From an uncultured Lachnospiraceae bacterium (GTDB lineage: Bacteria > Bacillota > Clostridia > Lachnospirales > Lachnospiraceae), in the NCBI GenBank assembly GCA_910585345.1, contig CAJUDS010000003.1, positions 62,001 through 126,000 of the forward strand: DNA of 64,000 bases. The letters are read 5' to 3'. The notes under the pieces are model-generated. The model was given only the letters and a program-made list of their open reading frames with translations. It did not search any database and was not told the DNA's origin. The position numbers were made by a program, and so were the translations under genes. Shown here one piece after another: positions 17,663-26,989 of this stretch. Each line of letters starts with the position of its first letter. Position 1 is the first letter of the stretch.

Positions 17663-18253
17663 TCAGCTGAGGCCTGCCCGGCGCAGACGTTTTCTGATCT
17701 GCGGTCCGGCCGCCAGCGCAATCACGATCTTCCCCAGATCGCCGGGGATAAACGGAAACACGCCCGCCGCCAGCGCCTTGCCAAAGGACAGCTGCGCCTG
17801 ACAGGCAAGCCATACCGTACCAAACAGATACGCCGCCATCGTTCCGATTACCATGCCCAGAAAACAAAGTCCCATGCTGGAAGGCCATTTGTCTACAAAA
17901 TATCCGATTATCAACGCCATAAAAATAAATCCCACCAGATAACCGCCCGTAGGACCAAGCAGCTTGCCCGGGCCTCCTGTAAATGCGGAAAACACCGGTA
18001 CTCCCGCAAAGCCAATCAAGAGGTAGAGCAGATAACTGATACACCCACGTTTCCTGCCAAGCACATACACTGCAAAATAGATGGCCAGATTCGTCAAAGA
18101 GATCGGAACCGGACTGATCGGAAGCGGCAGTGACAAAGGCCCCATTACACAGATGACCGCCGCCATCAGCCCGGTCAGAGTCATCTCTTTTACCGTAACA
18201 TCTTTCAGGCCGCCAACTATCCGTTTTTGCTCTTCTTTTACATTTCCGCTCAT
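17663..18253 (-). CDS. bioY: Biotin transporter substrate-binding subunit BioY
   Basis: BioY is the S component of energy-coupling-factor biotin importers. The 196-residue protein has about six hydrophobic segments and the BioY pattern SPVPISLTNLAIYFAVYVLG followed by FTGGPGKLLGPTGGYLVGFI. The ATG at 18253 has an AGGAGG ribosome site and overlaps the bioB stop as ATGA, so translation is coupled. The ECF ATPases and the T component are not in the window and are probably shared. Pairing with bioB and the upstream BirA-like box fits biotin-responsive control. Confidence 0.92.
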   Translation of the reverse strand: MSGNVKEEQKRIVGGLKDVTVKEMTLTGLMAAVICVMGPLSLPLPISPVPISLTNLAIYFAVYVLGRKRGCISYLLYLLIGFAGVPVFSAFTGGPGKLLGPTGGYLVGFIFMALIIGYFVDKWPSSMGLCFLGMVIGTMAAYLFGTVWLACQAQLSFGKALAAGVFPFIPGDLGKIVIALAAGPQIRKRLRRAGLS

Positions 18254-19218
18254 ATCTGTTCCTCCTTTACTGTAAATCCCATTTCCAACAGCATCGTCCG
18301 ATCCTGCGCCGTGCAATTGCCTGTTGTAGTCAGCATATCTCCTGTCAAAGCGCCGTTTGCTCCCGACCGGAACAAAACCGTTCCGCCATCCGCGAAATAA
18401 GTTCTCCCGGCCGCCGTCCGGATATACGCCTGCGGATTCAAATATCGGAAAATGGCAGTAGTGCGCATCATTTCCTCCTCCGTCAGCCTCGGCTCGTTTT
18501 CCAGGGGCGTCCCCGGAATCGGAATCAGAAAATTAAGCGGAATCGATTCCACTTCCAGCTCCGCCAGCATCGCCGCCATAGCCAGCCTGTCCTCCCACGT
18601 CTCACCCATGCCCAGAATGCCGCCGGAGCACACCTGCAGTCCCGCTTCTCTTACTCTGCCGATCTGCATCAGCTTGTCCGCATATGTATGGGTCGTACAG
18701 ATTTGGGGAAAGTAATTCGAAGAAGTTTCCAAATTCGTATGATACATTGTCACACCGGCCTCTTTCAGACGCGCCAGATTTTCCACTGTCATCAAGCCGT
18801 GGGAAGCGCACAATATCATATCCGGATACTGCGCATGCATAGCCTTATAGGCGGCAATGGATTTTTCCAAATCCTCTCCTTCCATCGCCCGTCCCGAAGT
18901 AACAATGGAATATCTGTCCACACCCTGTCTGTGCATATTCCCGCACCCATCCATCAGCTCCCGCAGCTCTAAAAATCCATGTACCTCACATTGCGCCGCA
19001 TAATGGGCCGATTGTGCGCAAAATCTGCAGTTCTCACTGCATCTTCCGCTTCTGCCATTAACGATGCTGCAGAGATCTGCCCGTTCGCCGCACAAAGCCT
19101 TTCTGATTCTGTCCGCTCCCTGACAGAGCTCGTGCAGATCAGCATGCAAAAAGACGGTTAAATCGTCCTCTTTCTTTAACCGTCTCCCCTTTATGATCTC
19201 ATCCGCTAATTTTTCCAT
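18250..19218 (-). CDS. bioB: Biotin synthase
   Basis: BioB inserts sulfur into dethiobiotin using a radical SAM 4Fe-4S cluster and a 2Fe-2S sulfur donor. The motif CSENCRFCAQS gives the CxxxCxxC cluster ligands, and CSGGILGMGE, IPLNFLIPIPGTPLEN and YIRTAAGRTYF match the family. Length (322) is typical. The ATG at 19218 has GGAGAGG upstream. No other biotin-pathway genes (bioA, bioD, bioF) are adjacent, so the cell may take up dethiobiotin or keep those genes elsewhere. Confidence 0.95.
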   Translation of the reverse strand: MEKLADEIIKGRRLKKEDDLTVFLHADLHELCQGADRIRKALCGERADLCSIVNGRSGRCSENCRFCAQSAHYAAQCEVHGFLELRELMDGCGNMHRQGVDRYSIVTSGRAMEGEDLEKSIAAYKAMHAQYPDMILCASHGLMTVENLARLKEAGVTMYHTNLETSSNYFPQICTTHTYADKLMQIGRVREAGLQVCSGGILGMGETWEDRLAMAAMLAELEVESIPLNFLIPIPGTPLENEPRLTEEEMMRTTAIFRYLNPQAYIRTAAGRTYFADGGTVLFRSGANGALTGDMLTTTGNCTAQDRTMLLEMGFTVKEEQI

Positions 19219-19276
19219 ATCCGACTGCCTCTCCTGTCCTTATTTCCGGCTAAAATGTTAACCAGATTTGAATTTT

Positions 19277-19329
19277 AGTATACAATCAGTCGGAATGTTT
19301 GTCAACCTAATTCGACACATGGTTTACAA
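19277..19329 (-). promoter_or_regulatory. bioB promoter with BirA-type operator
   Basis: On the minus strand TTGACA (19300-19305) and TATACT (19277-19282) are 17 bp apart. The -35 lies inside TTGTAAAC-N15-GTTGACAA (19299-19329), an interrupted palindrome matching the BirA operator layout of Firmicutes. Bound BirA-biotinyl-AMP would block the promoter. Confidence 0.75.
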
Positions 19330-19337
19330 TCATTTTC

Positions 19338-20081
19338 TTACAGATTTCCGCACAACAAATCTTTCATCACACCAAAAAACTCCCGCAGCATATTATTGCA
19401 CTGCAGAAACGGTTCTCCTTTTGCGGCAATGCCGCACACATTTCGGTAGCCTGCTTTTCTGGCGATTCTCAACGCCCTGAATACATGGAAATTGTTGGAA
19501 ACTACCGCAACCCTGTCCTTCTCCCGGTCCAGAAGCTGTGCCGAAAACGTCAGATTCTGCCATGTATTCCTGGAACGGTCCTCAAGAAGAATGCGCTCCT
19601 TTTCGATCCCCTGTTCCACAAGATATGCATACATACCCTGGGCTTCCGAAACAGGCTCGTCCCTTCCTTTTCCGCCGGAAACGATGACCATGGCGTCTGG
19701 ATTTTCATCCAGATAACTGACCGCCGCATCCAAACGGTACTGCAGCGCTTTGGATGGCCCGCCTGCCTTCATCTGGGCTCCCAGCACAACCACATAATCC
19801 GCGCCGCTGCTCCCCTTCTCAAAAAATCCGCTGACAATACACCCCTCCACAAACAGAAACAATGCCAGCCCCAGACAGACAAAAATCATAAACGTCCTCC
19901 TAAGCCAGAGTGGAACATGCGCCGCAAAAAATCCCTTTTTCCACAACAGGGAAAATACAATCGCCAGACTGCCCAACAGCAGCCATATATCATAAAAACC
20001 GGGCAGATGGCCCAGCAAAAATGAAATGCGGAAAAAATAAAGCAGACACAAAACGCCCGTCGCTAACAAAAATATATACAT
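19338..20081 (-). CDS. YdcF/SanA-type DUF218 membrane protein
   Basis: The 247-residue protein has three hydrophobic segments in the first 90 residues. A DUF218 domain follows: ADYVVVLGAQMKAGGPSKAL, AMVIVSGGKGRDE, ILLEDRSRNTWQNL and AVVSNNFHVFRA. DUF218 proteins are envelope-associated and linked to peptidoglycan or vancomycin sensitivity in some bacteria; the reaction is not established. The ATG at 20081 has GGAGGG about 10 nt upstream. The stop lies just 9 bp from the bioB operator, but bioB has its own promoter. Confidence 0.85.
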   Translation of the reverse strand: MYIFLLATGVLCLLYFFRISFLLGHLPGFYDIWLLLGSLAIVFSLLWKKGFFAAHVPLWLRRTFMIFVCLGLALFLFVEGCIVSGFFEKGSSGADYVVVLGAQMKAGGPSKALQYRLDAAVSYLDENPDAMVIVSGGKGRDEPVSEAQGMYAYLVEQGIEKERILLEDRSRNTWQNLTFSAQLLDREKDRVAVVSNNFHVFRALRIARKAGYRNVCGIAAKGEPFLQCNNMLREFFGVMKDLLCGNL

Positions 20082-20182
20082 CCCGGCATAGCCCTCCTTC
20101 CTGACCTGCTTTTATTGTATCACATAGAAAGCGGTCAAATATGAAAGAATTTATTAAGAAATCCCGTTTTTACCAGCGCTTC

Positions 20183-21070
20183 TTAAGAAAATTCCCTGTC
20201 GATGCAAAAGTGTATCACCGATTCCATCTGCGGAGAGACCCATTTATCGCGGTGATACAAAAGCTGTTTCCACACTTCAATGTCAAATTCTTCCACATCG
20301 AGATAAGCTACTCTCCCCGCCGCCTTCTCCCCGGCCGTCACATAATCGGGCAGAAAAGATATGCCTGCCCCCTGCGCCACAAGCGAACAGATCAGTCCTG
20401 CACTGCCTATCTCCAATACCGGCCTGATCTCCAGCGACATGGCAGCCAGCTTTTCATCCATCAGCCTGCGGTAACTCATCCCTTTTTCTGTGAGAAGAAA
20501 CGGCTCGTCCGGCAGCCTGTGCACAGGAATCCTTTTTTCCCGGCACAACGGATTGTCCGCAGCCGCTATAAAATGCATCTGTGCCTTTTCTTCCCTGACA
20601 ATCCGGTATTCGGTATGGTAAAGATGATTGTCCAGCGTCAGTATGGCGTCCGCTTCATTTTGGTTGAGCAGCCGAAACATTTCTTCCGTCCCGGCCGCTA
20701 TGATCTCTAATGTAATGCCCGGATAACGCTGCCTGAAATCCGGGAACTGCTCGCTCAAAAAGGAATCGCAAAGAGAATCCGCCATAGCCAGCCGTATATG
20801 TCCCTTCACTGTCTTCCCATCCTGCATACTGCCCCGCAGCTCCTGGGTCAGTTTACTGACCGCATGCGCATATTTCAGCACATCCCTCCCTTTTTCCGTC
20901 AGAACAACCGTATGATTAATCCGCTCAAACAACTGGGTATCCAGCTCTTTCTCAAGCTGTCTGATCTGAAATGAAACAGTGGACTGCGAATATCCCAGCT
21001 TGCGGGCGGCCCCTGTAAAACTGCTTCGTTCTGCCACTTCCATAAATGTAATCAGGTTCTTAATGTCCAT
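20183..21070 (-). CDS. LysR-family transcriptional regulator
   Basis: The N-terminal winged helix is standard: LITFMEVAERSSFTGAARKL, GYSQSTVSFQIRQLEKELD and QLFERINHTVVLTEKG. The effector domain begins near residue 90 (GHIRLAMADSLCDSFLS). I start at the ATG at 21070 (MDIKNL), which has GGAG six nt upstream; an ATG at 21082 is in frame. The gene is divergent from the amino-acid symporter gene at 21186, with about 115 bp between them, so it probably controls that gene. The inducer is unknown. Confidence 0.9.
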   Translation of the reverse strand: MDIKNLITFMEVAERSSFTGAARKLGYSQSTVSFQIRQLEKELDTQLFERINHTVVLTEKGRDVLKYAHAVSKLTQELRGSMQDGKTVKGHIRLAMADSLCDSFLSEQFPDFRQRYPGITLEIIAAGTEEMFRLLNQNEADAILTLDNHLYHTEYRIVREEKAQMHFIAAADNPLCREKRIPVHRLPDEPFLLTEKGMSYRRLMDEKLAAMSLEIRPVLEIGSAGLICSLVAQGAGISFLPDYVTAGEKAAGRVAYLDVEEFDIEVWKQLLYHRDKWVSPQMESVIHFCIDREFS

Positions 21071-21185
21071 TTCCGTCTCCATCTATATATTCGATGTATA
21101 CTATCATCATTATCAATTTTACAGATATCTCTTTCTACTATATACTATAGAGACAGCATACTGCAAGAAAAAGGAGATCATCATC

Positions 21186-22574
21186 ATGAAACTGATTCAA
21201 TGGAGCTACAACCTGTTATGGGGCGACCTGATTACCATTCCGCTGCCCGGCGAAAGTTCGGCAGGCCTGTCACTGCTTGTACTGATCCTGATTCCCTCCG
21301 GCATTTATTTTACTCTGCGGACCCGTTTTCTTCCATTCCGCCTTTTTCCTGAAATGCTGCGCATTACTACAGAAAAGAAAAATATCTCCGAAAAAAACGC
21401 CATCTCCGGTCTGCAGGCTCTGATCATCTCCACAGCCACCCGGGTAGGCATGGGAAATCTGGTCGGCGTGGTAGCCGCTATTTCCGCAGGCGGCGCAGGC
21501 GCCGTTTTCTGGATGTGGGTCACGGCTCTTCTCGGCTCCTCCACAGCCTTTGCCGAAGCGACGCTGGCGCAGATCTATAAAGAAAAAGATCCGCTCTATG
21601 GCGGATACCGCGGCGGCCCGGCATATTACATACACAGCTTCTTCATAAAAAAAGACAGCAGGCGCAAGCGTTCCGCTATCGCCATTCTGTTCGCGCTCTC
21701 CGGCCTGATCTGCTGGTGCGGCATCAGCCAGGTGATCGGCAATTCGGTTTCTTCCGCCTTCCTAAACGCATTCCGGATTCCGCCTCTTTATACCACTGCC
21801 GTACTGGTACTCATAGCCGCAGTCATTGTACTTCGTAAAAACGCCACGGTCAAAGTACTCGACGTAATCGTCCCCATCATGGCAGGACTCTATTTTCTGT
21901 TGACCGTATTTATTATTGTCAAAAATGCAGGCAGGCTGCCCGCTGTCTTCGAACAGATTTTTCTGCAGGCATTCGGCCTGCGCCAGATGGCCGCAGGCGG
22001 TTTCGGCGCTGTTCTCATGAACGGTGTCAAACGCGGTCTGTTCTCCAATGAAGCGGGATCCGGCTCCGCCCCCTGTGCGGCGGCGGCGGCCGATATCAGC
22101 CACCCTGCAAAAGAGGGCCTGCTGCAGGCATTCGGCGTATTTATTGACACTATTGTAATCTGCAGCTGTTCCGCCATGATTATGCTGCTGACCCCCTCCG
22201 GCCTCACACAGGGCCTGGAAGGGATGGATCTGCTGCAGACGGCCATGCGCTACCATATTGGAGAATTCGGCGTAATTTTTACCGCCGTTATTCTCTGGCT
22301 GTTCAGCTTTTCCACTTTTATCGGCATTCTATTTTACGCGCGGTCTAATGTCTCCTATCTGTTCGGAGATAACTGGCTGTCGCAGACACTGTATAAGATT
22401 CTGGCGCTTATTATGCTTTTTGTCGGCGGCCTGGCCGCTTATACCTTTGTCTGGGATCTCGGCGACATCGGCGTAGGGCTGATGACCATTTTCAATATGA
22501 TCGCCCTGATTCCCCTGTCAAGGCGCGCCCTTGATTCACTGAAAGACTACGAACAAAATGTGCGGCGGCGTTAA
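21186..22574 (+). CDS. Sodium:alanine/glycine symporter, AGCS family
   Basis: The 462-residue protein has about ten hydrophobic segments and clear AGCS motifs: QALIISTATRVGMGNLVGV, GAVFWMWVTALLGSSTAFAE, GGPAYYI and RGLFSNEAGSGSAPCAAAAA. Members import alanine or glycine with Na+. The ATG at 21186 has AAAAAGGAGATC upstream; the frame is open back to 20979, but that part is antisense to the lysR gene. The likely regulator is the divergent LysR protein. No glycine riboswitch is visible in the short leader. Confidence 0.93.
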   Translation: MKLIQWSYNLLWGDLITIPLPGESSAGLSLLVLILIPSGIYFTLRTRFLPFRLFPEMLRITTEKKNISEKNAISGLQALIISTATRVGMGNLVGVVAAISAGGAGAVFWMWVTALLGSSTAFAEATLAQIYKEKDPLYGGYRGGPAYYIHSFFIKKDSRRKRSAIAILFALSGLICWCGISQVIGNSVSSAFLNAFRIPPLYTTAVLVLIAAVIVLRKNATVKVLDVIVPIMAGLYFLLTVFIIVKNAGRLPAVFEQIFLQAFGLRQMAAGGFGAVLMNGVKRGLFSNEAGSGSAPCAAAAADISHPAKEGLLQAFGVFIDTIVICSCSAMIMLLTPSGLTQGLEGMDLLQTAMRYHIGEFGVIFTAVILWLFSFSTFIGILFYARSNVSYLFGDNWLSQTLYKILALIMLFVGGLAAYTFVWDLGDIGVGLMTIFNMIALIPLSRRALDSLKDYEQNVRRR

Positions 22575-22606
22575 CGATGGAATCCGTTTCTTATAGTGGA
22601 TGCACA

Positions 22607-22676
22607 CGTCCGCATAGAGAATTTCGCCGCATTCGCAGCATGCGGACGGCGCACGGAAACGACGAAAGCCGTTTCC
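22607..22676 (+). other. Two adjacent hairpins between the symporter gene and ccdA
   Basis: CGTCCGCAT (22607-22615) pairs with ATGCGGACG (22640-22648), and GGAAACG (22655-22661) pairs with CGTTTCC (22670-22676). They end 18 nt before the ccdA start. Neither has a T-run, so they may be a leader structure rather than a terminator. Confidence 0.45.
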
Positions 22677-22693
22677 TATAAAAGGAGAACTTT

Positions 22694-23368
22694 ATGCAGT
22701 ATATCATTTCGTTTTTAGAGGGGATTATCACCTTTATTTCCCCCTGTCTTCTGCCAATGCTCCCTGTCTATGTCTCCTATTTCGCCGGAGGCAGCATACA
22801 AGGCGGCAGCAGAAGCCAGACGCTCAAAAATGCCCTTGGCTTCGTACTGGGCTTCACCCTCGTCTTTGTCGCATTGGGTATCTTTGCCGGCAGTATCGGG
22901 CAGTTACTGCGCAGTCATGAAACAGTTGTAAATCTTATCACCGGAGCTGTCGTCGTGCTCTTCGGCCTGAATTTTACCGGCATCATAAAAATCAATCTGC
23001 TCAACCGTACACGGCGGCGGGAAATGGATTTTGACCAGTTAGGGTTTTTCTCATCCCTCTTATTCGGCGCGGTCTTCTCCATCGGCTGGACGCCGTGCGT
23101 GGGCGCCTTCCTTGGTTCAGCTCTGATGCTTGCTTCCCGGCAGGGCTCCGTACTACAGGGGCTTTTTATGCTGCTTTGCTACTCTATGGGACTCGGGATC
23201 CCTTTTGTCGTCAGCGCGCTGCTCATTGACAGGCTGAAATCTACTTTTCAATGGATCAAAACACATTACCGCATCATCAATCTTCTTTGCGGCAGCCTGC
23301 TTATTATTGTAGGCGTTTTGATGATGACAGGGCGCATGGCAAGGTTTCTCTCTCTGCTTACCTTTTGA
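22694..23368 (+). CDS. CcdA-type thiol-disulfide transmembrane transporter
   Basis: CcdA carries reducing equivalents from cytoplasmic thioredoxin across the membrane. The 224-residue protein has six hydrophobic segments and both conserved cysteine motifs, FISPCLLPMLPVYVSYF near residue 18 and SIGWTPCVGAFLGSAL near residue 135. The ATG at 22694 has AAAGGAGAAC upstream. A TlpA-type thioredoxin gene lies about 210 bp downstream on the same strand and is its probable client, supplying an extracytoplasmic reducing pathway. A family B repeat separates them. Confidence 0.92.
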   Translation: MQYIISFLEGIITFISPCLLPMLPVYVSYFAGGSIQGGSRSQTLKNALGFVLGFTLVFVALGIFAGSIGQLLRSHETVVNLITGAVVVLFGLNFTGIIKINLLNRTRRREMDFDQLGFFSSLLFGAVFSIGWTPCVGAFLGSALMLASRQGSVLQGLFMLLCYSMGLGIPFVVSALLIDRLKSTFQWIKTHYRIINLLCGSLLIIVGVLMMTGRMARFLSLLTF

Positions 23369-23375
23369 AAATCTC

Positions 23376-23486
23376 TTTTGCCCGGTATAAACTTCTGTTA
23401 GGGCTCTAGGCAGAAAAAATTCAAATCTTTCAATTGCCCACGCATACAGCCGCAGGATTGACGGCTTTCCGAATCTGTGACCTGCC
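23376..23486 (-). repeat. Dispersed intergenic repeat, family B copy
   Basis: On the minus strand it contains GGTCACAGATTCGGAAAG, TTTTTTCTGCC and AACAGAAGTTTATACCGGGCA. The first part matches 3001-3097 and the last part matches 28461-28530 and 47016-47086, which links those copies into one family. Confidence 0.55.
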
Positions 23487-23577
23487 ATGCGTTTCATTTG
23501 ATTTTTTCCAACCAGTCGCATATAATAAATGATACACCCCGCAGAAAAATAATAACTGAGAAAAGGAACACGCAATC

Positions 23578-24147
23578 ATGAATTCCAAACAGAAAATGAT
23601 AGCAGGCGCCATCTTGTTTCTTCTATTTTTAATTGGCAGCGCCCGGATTTATCAAACGCTGCGCAGCAGCTATACGCCGCCGGATACAGGAAGCTCTGCG
23701 TCGTCCACGGAAGACGAAAAGGTACCGGCGCCGGATTTTACGGTTACGGACAACGACGGCAATGCGGTAAAACTTTCCGATTTCAAAGGCACTCCTGTCG
23801 TCCTTAATTTCTGGGCAAGCTGGTGTCCGCCATGCAAAGCGGAATTGCCGGACTTTGAAAACGTATACGCAGAATTGGACGGAAAGGTTGCCTTTTTTAT
23901 GATCAATGCCACCGACGGTGTCAGAGAAACAAAGGAGACTGCAGCTGATTATATTGCAGAGCAGGGCTACCAGTTCCCCGTATTCTATGATCTCGGTCTG
24001 CAGGCCACCTCTCTTTATGGGATATCCTCTTTCCCTACGACTGTCCTGATCGACAGCGACGGTTATATTGCGGGAGGATATATCGGTATGATCGATGAAG
24101 AAACGCTGCGAAACGGCATTGACACAATCACTGCGCCGCAGCCGTAA
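23578..24147 (+). CDS. TlpA/ResA-like membrane-anchored thioredoxin
   Basis: One N-terminal hydrophobic anchor (AGAILFLLFLIGSARIY) is followed by a Ser/Thr-rich linker and a thioredoxin domain. The active site VLNFWASWCPPCKAELP has the CPPC motif typical of TlpA/ResA reductases, and the cis-proline loop is SSFPTTVLI. It should act outside the membrane, reduced by CcdA. The ATG at 23578 has GAGAAAAGGAACACG upstream. Length (189) is normal for the family. Confidence 0.92.
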   Translation: MNSKQKMIAGAILFLLFLIGSARIYQTLRSSYTPPDTGSSASSTEDEKVPAPDFTVTDNDGNAVKLSDFKGTPVVLNFWASWCPPCKAELPDFENVYAELDGKVAFFMINATDGVRETKETAADYIAEQGYQFPVFYDLGLQATSLYGISSFPTTVLIDSDGYIAGGYIGMIDEETLRNGIDTITAPQP

Positions 24148-24189
24148 GCGGATGGTCCACACAGCTTATCACAACCGGAGGTATCTTTG

Positions 24190-25140
24190 ATGCAGATCAC
24201 ACAATCTCCCACTCTGAAAGAAATCCGCTCTCATGGAACAAAGACTTTTCCCTGTGCCATTTACCAGACACGCTCCGCCGGAAAAGGTATGCTGGTAAAA
24301 CACCATTGGCATAATGAAGTCGAAATCCTTTATTTTTTCGGCGGAAAATTTCGTCTGGATATCAATATGGAACAGTTTGCCGTTAGCTCCGAATGCCTGT
24401 ACTTTATCAACCCGGGAGAGTTACACAGTATCACCACCGAAAAATCTGACAGTCCTGGCGAAGATGCGATCGTCTTTGACCCCGCAATCCTCAGCGCCGC
24501 ATCTTATGATACCACTCAAATACAACTGCTCTCTCCCATCCAAAGCGGCCGACTGCTGTTTCCCCGCTGTCTGACGCCCCAGCACCCGGCCTTTGCCCCG
24601 CTGCGGGACGCCTTTGGCGATATCATGCGCTCCTTCGGGAGGCAGCCCACCGACAAATCCCCCAGGGAAGACCGCGCCGTTACGGAAGATCTCACCACGC
24701 AGTTATTAATCAAATCCGCGCTTTTGCGTATCTTAGCCATCCTCTCCGCCCACTCTCTGTTTACTCCCACCGAAAAGAACGACGACAAACGAATTGCGGG
24801 AATCAAAACTGTCCTCACATACATCAATGAAAACTACAGAGAAAAAATTACTATCCGCGATCTGGCGGCTCTGGTCAGTATGAATGAACAATATTTCTGC
24901 CGCTTCTTCCGCAAGGCGCTGGACCGTTCTCCGATGCAGTATGTCAGCGCCTGCCGAATCAGACAGGCGATCCGTCTTCTGGAAGATACCGATCTGCCCG
25001 TCATGGAAGTCTGCCTGGAATCAGGCTACAATAACCTCGGCAATTTTCTGCGTGAATTCAGAAAACAGACCGGAACCACCCCTCTGCAATACCGCAGACA
25101 TTTCAGCTCTGGCAATCCTACAGCCAATAATCAGCAATAG
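24190..25140 (+). CDS. AraC-family regulator with cupin sensor domain
   Basis: The N-terminal cupin-like half includes VKHHWHNEVEILYFFGGKF and CLYFINPGELHSI. The C-terminal half carries two helix-turn-helix motifs: ITIRDLAALVSMNEQYFCRF and PVMEVCLESGYNNLGNFLRE. This layout usually senses a sugar. I chose the ATG at 24190 behind CCGGAGGTATC; a TTG lies directly before it. The gene precedes a GH13 glucosidase gene by about 100 bp on the same strand, so that gene is its likely target. Confidence 0.9.
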   Translation: MQITQSPTLKEIRSHGTKTFPCAIYQTRSAGKGMLVKHHWHNEVEILYFFGGKFRLDINMEQFAVSSECLYFINPGELHSITTEKSDSPGEDAIVFDPAILSAASYDTTQIQLLSPIQSGRLLFPRCLTPQHPAFAPLRDAFGDIMRSFGRQPTDKSPREDRAVTEDLTTQLLIKSALLRILAILSAHSLFTPTEKNDDKRIAGIKTVLTYINENYREKITIRDLAALVSMNEQYFCRFFRKALDRSPMQYVSACRIRQAIRLLEDTDLPVMEVCLESGYNNLGNFLREFRKQTGTTPLQYRRHFSSGNPTANNQQ

Positions 25141-25246
25141 CCTCTTAAAAAGTCATAATAACGTATTTTTTAAGCATAGAATCGTAGGACACACCCCCAT
25201 ACCGGTAATAAAATAGAACTATAAGAAATGACTGGGAGGGACAGCT

Positions 25247-26911
25247 ATGAACAGAAAATGGTGGCATGACAAAGTAGCATATCAAATTTATCCGAAAAGT
25301 TTTTATGATTCCAACGGCGACGGGATCGGTGATATTCCCGGTATTATCAGCAAGCTGGATTACCTGCAGGATCTGGGTATCGACATCATCTGGCTTTCTC
25401 CCTGCTACCGCTCCCCGCTTGCCGATGAAGGATACGATATCTCGGATTATTACAACATTGATCCACGCTTCGGCACAATGGAGGACATGGAATGTCTGAT
25501 CGCAGAGGCTAAAAAACGCGGCATGTATATCCTGATGGATCTGGTCGTAAACCATTGTTCCGACGAACATGAGTGGTTTCGGAAAGCCTGCCAGGACCCG
25601 GACGGAAAATATGGAAATTTCTTTTATCTGCGGGATAAAACGCAAGGGCGTCTTCCTACAAACTGGCGTTCCTATTTCGGCGGCCCGGTTTGGGAAGACC
25701 TGCCGGGAACGGACAAACAATATCTTCATGTCTTTCATAAGAAACAGCCTGATTTAAACTGGGAAAACCCTCAAGTGCGCGAAGAAGTATATAAAAACAT
25801 AAACTGGTGGCTGGACAAAGGATTGGGCGGTTTCCGCATAGACGCCATCATAAACATCAAAAAAGCGCTGCCGATGCACGATTATGCGCCTGACCGGGAA
25901 GACGGTCTCTGCAGTATGGATGCCATGCTGCGGGAGGCCCATGGTATTGGCGAGTTTCTCGGTGAGATGCGGGATCGTACCTTCCGCAAATATGACGCCT
26001 TTTCCGTAGGCGAAGTATTTAACGAAAAACCGGAAGAGATAGCGGATTTCATCGGTGAAAACGGTTATTTTTCCACCATGTTTGATTTCAACGAAACTGT
26101 TTTCGGGGCCAGCGAAAAAGGCTGGTACGACGCAAAACCGATCACACCCGATGATTATAAAAAATGCTGTTTCCAGTCACAAGCCAGAGTCGGAAATACC
26201 GGATTTCTATCCAATATTATCGAAAATCATGACGAGCCCCGGGGTGTCAGCCGCTATATCCCGCAGGAAGACTGCTCATTGGAGAGTAAAAAGATGCTGG
26301 CAGCCCTTAATTTTATGCTGCGCGGCCTTCCCTTTATATATCAGGGACAGGAACTGGGCATGGAAAACGCACCGTTTTCCTCCATTGACGAAATCGATGA
26401 TATCTCGACGCTGCATGAATACCAGACTGCCCTGCAGGCCGGTTTAACCCCCAAAGAAGCGCTCCGGGCAGTATTACGTTATAGCCGCGATAACGCCAGA
26501 ACACCTATGCAGTGGACAAATCAGAAAAACGCAGGTTTTACCACCGGTACGCCCTGGCTGAAGGTCAATCCCAATTATACGCGTATCAACGCCGCTGACC
26601 AACTAGAGGACCCTGATTCCGTAAGAAGCTTCTACAAACGGCTGATCGCGCTGCGCAGGCATCCCGATTATAAAGAAACAATCGTATACGGCGCTTTGGA
26701 ACCCGTATGGGAAGACCGTCACAACCTGATGGCATATTACCGGAAAGGAGACAAAACACTGCTGGTCATCGGAAATTACCAGCGCACGGAGCAGTCCGTT
26801 ATCCTTCCGCAGGCTTATAAAAAGGTTTTACTGAACAATTACCCGGACATTTCCTGCGAAGGCAGCACAGTCTGCCTGCATGGATACCAGCTCCTGATCC
26901 TTGAACTGTAA
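25247..26911 (+). CDS. GH13 alpha-glucosidase / oligo-1,6-glucosidase
   Basis: The 554-residue enzyme starts WWHDKVAYQIYPKSFYDSNG and has the GH13 regions in order: DLVVNHCSDEH, GGFRIDAI (nucleophile D199), FSVGEVFNE (acid/base E256) and IIENHDEPR (D329). The ARTPMQWTNQKNAGFTTG motif places it with the oligo-1,6-glucosidase/alpha-glucosidase group (GH13_31-like). It lacks a signal peptide, so it acts on imported oligosaccharides. Trehalose-6-phosphate hydrolase is a less likely alternative, since no PTS gene is near. The ATG has GGGAGGGACAGC upstream. Confidence 0.92.
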   Translation: MNRKWWHDKVAYQIYPKSFYDSNGDGIGDIPGIISKLDYLQDLGIDIIWLSPCYRSPLADEGYDISDYYNIDPRFGTMEDMECLIAEAKKRGMYILMDLVVNHCSDEHEWFRKACQDPDGKYGNFFYLRDKTQGRLPTNWRSYFGGPVWEDLPGTDKQYLHVFHKKQPDLNWENPQVREEVYKNINWWLDKGLGGFRIDAIINIKKALPMHDYAPDREDGLCSMDAMLREAHGIGEFLGEMRDRTFRKYDAFSVGEVFNEKPEEIADFIGENGYFSTMFDFNETVFGASEKGWYDAKPITPDDYKKCCFQSQARVGNTGFLSNIIENHDEPRGVSRYIPQEDCSLESKKMLAALNFMLRGLPFIYQGQELGMENAPFSSIDEIDDISTLHEYQTALQAGLTPKEALRAVLRYSRDNARTPMQWTNQKNAGFTTGTPWLKVNPNYTRINAADQLEDPDSVRSFYKRLIALRRHPDYKETIVYGALEPVWEDRHNLMAYYRKGDKTLLVIGNYQRTEQSVILPQAYKKVLLNNYPDISCEGSTVCLHGYQLLILEL

Positions 26912-26935
26912 TACGCCTGCTCCGCTGCAACGTCA

Positions 26936-26980
26936 AAAACAGCCAAACGCTCTGTCTGCAGAGCGTCTGGCTGTTTTCTT
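26936..26980. terminator. Bidirectional terminator between the glucosidase and MATE genes
   Basis: AAAACAGCCAAACGCTCTG pairs with CAGAGCGTCTGGCTGTTTT with one mismatch, flanked by an A-run and a T-run. It can serve both convergent genes. Confidence 0.9.
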
Positions 26981-26989
26981 TGTAACCGT

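Noticed and set aside
20979..21185. N-terminal extension of the symporter ORF
   Set aside because: It is antisense to the LysR gene; the ATG at 21186 has a strong ribosome site and gives the normal family start.
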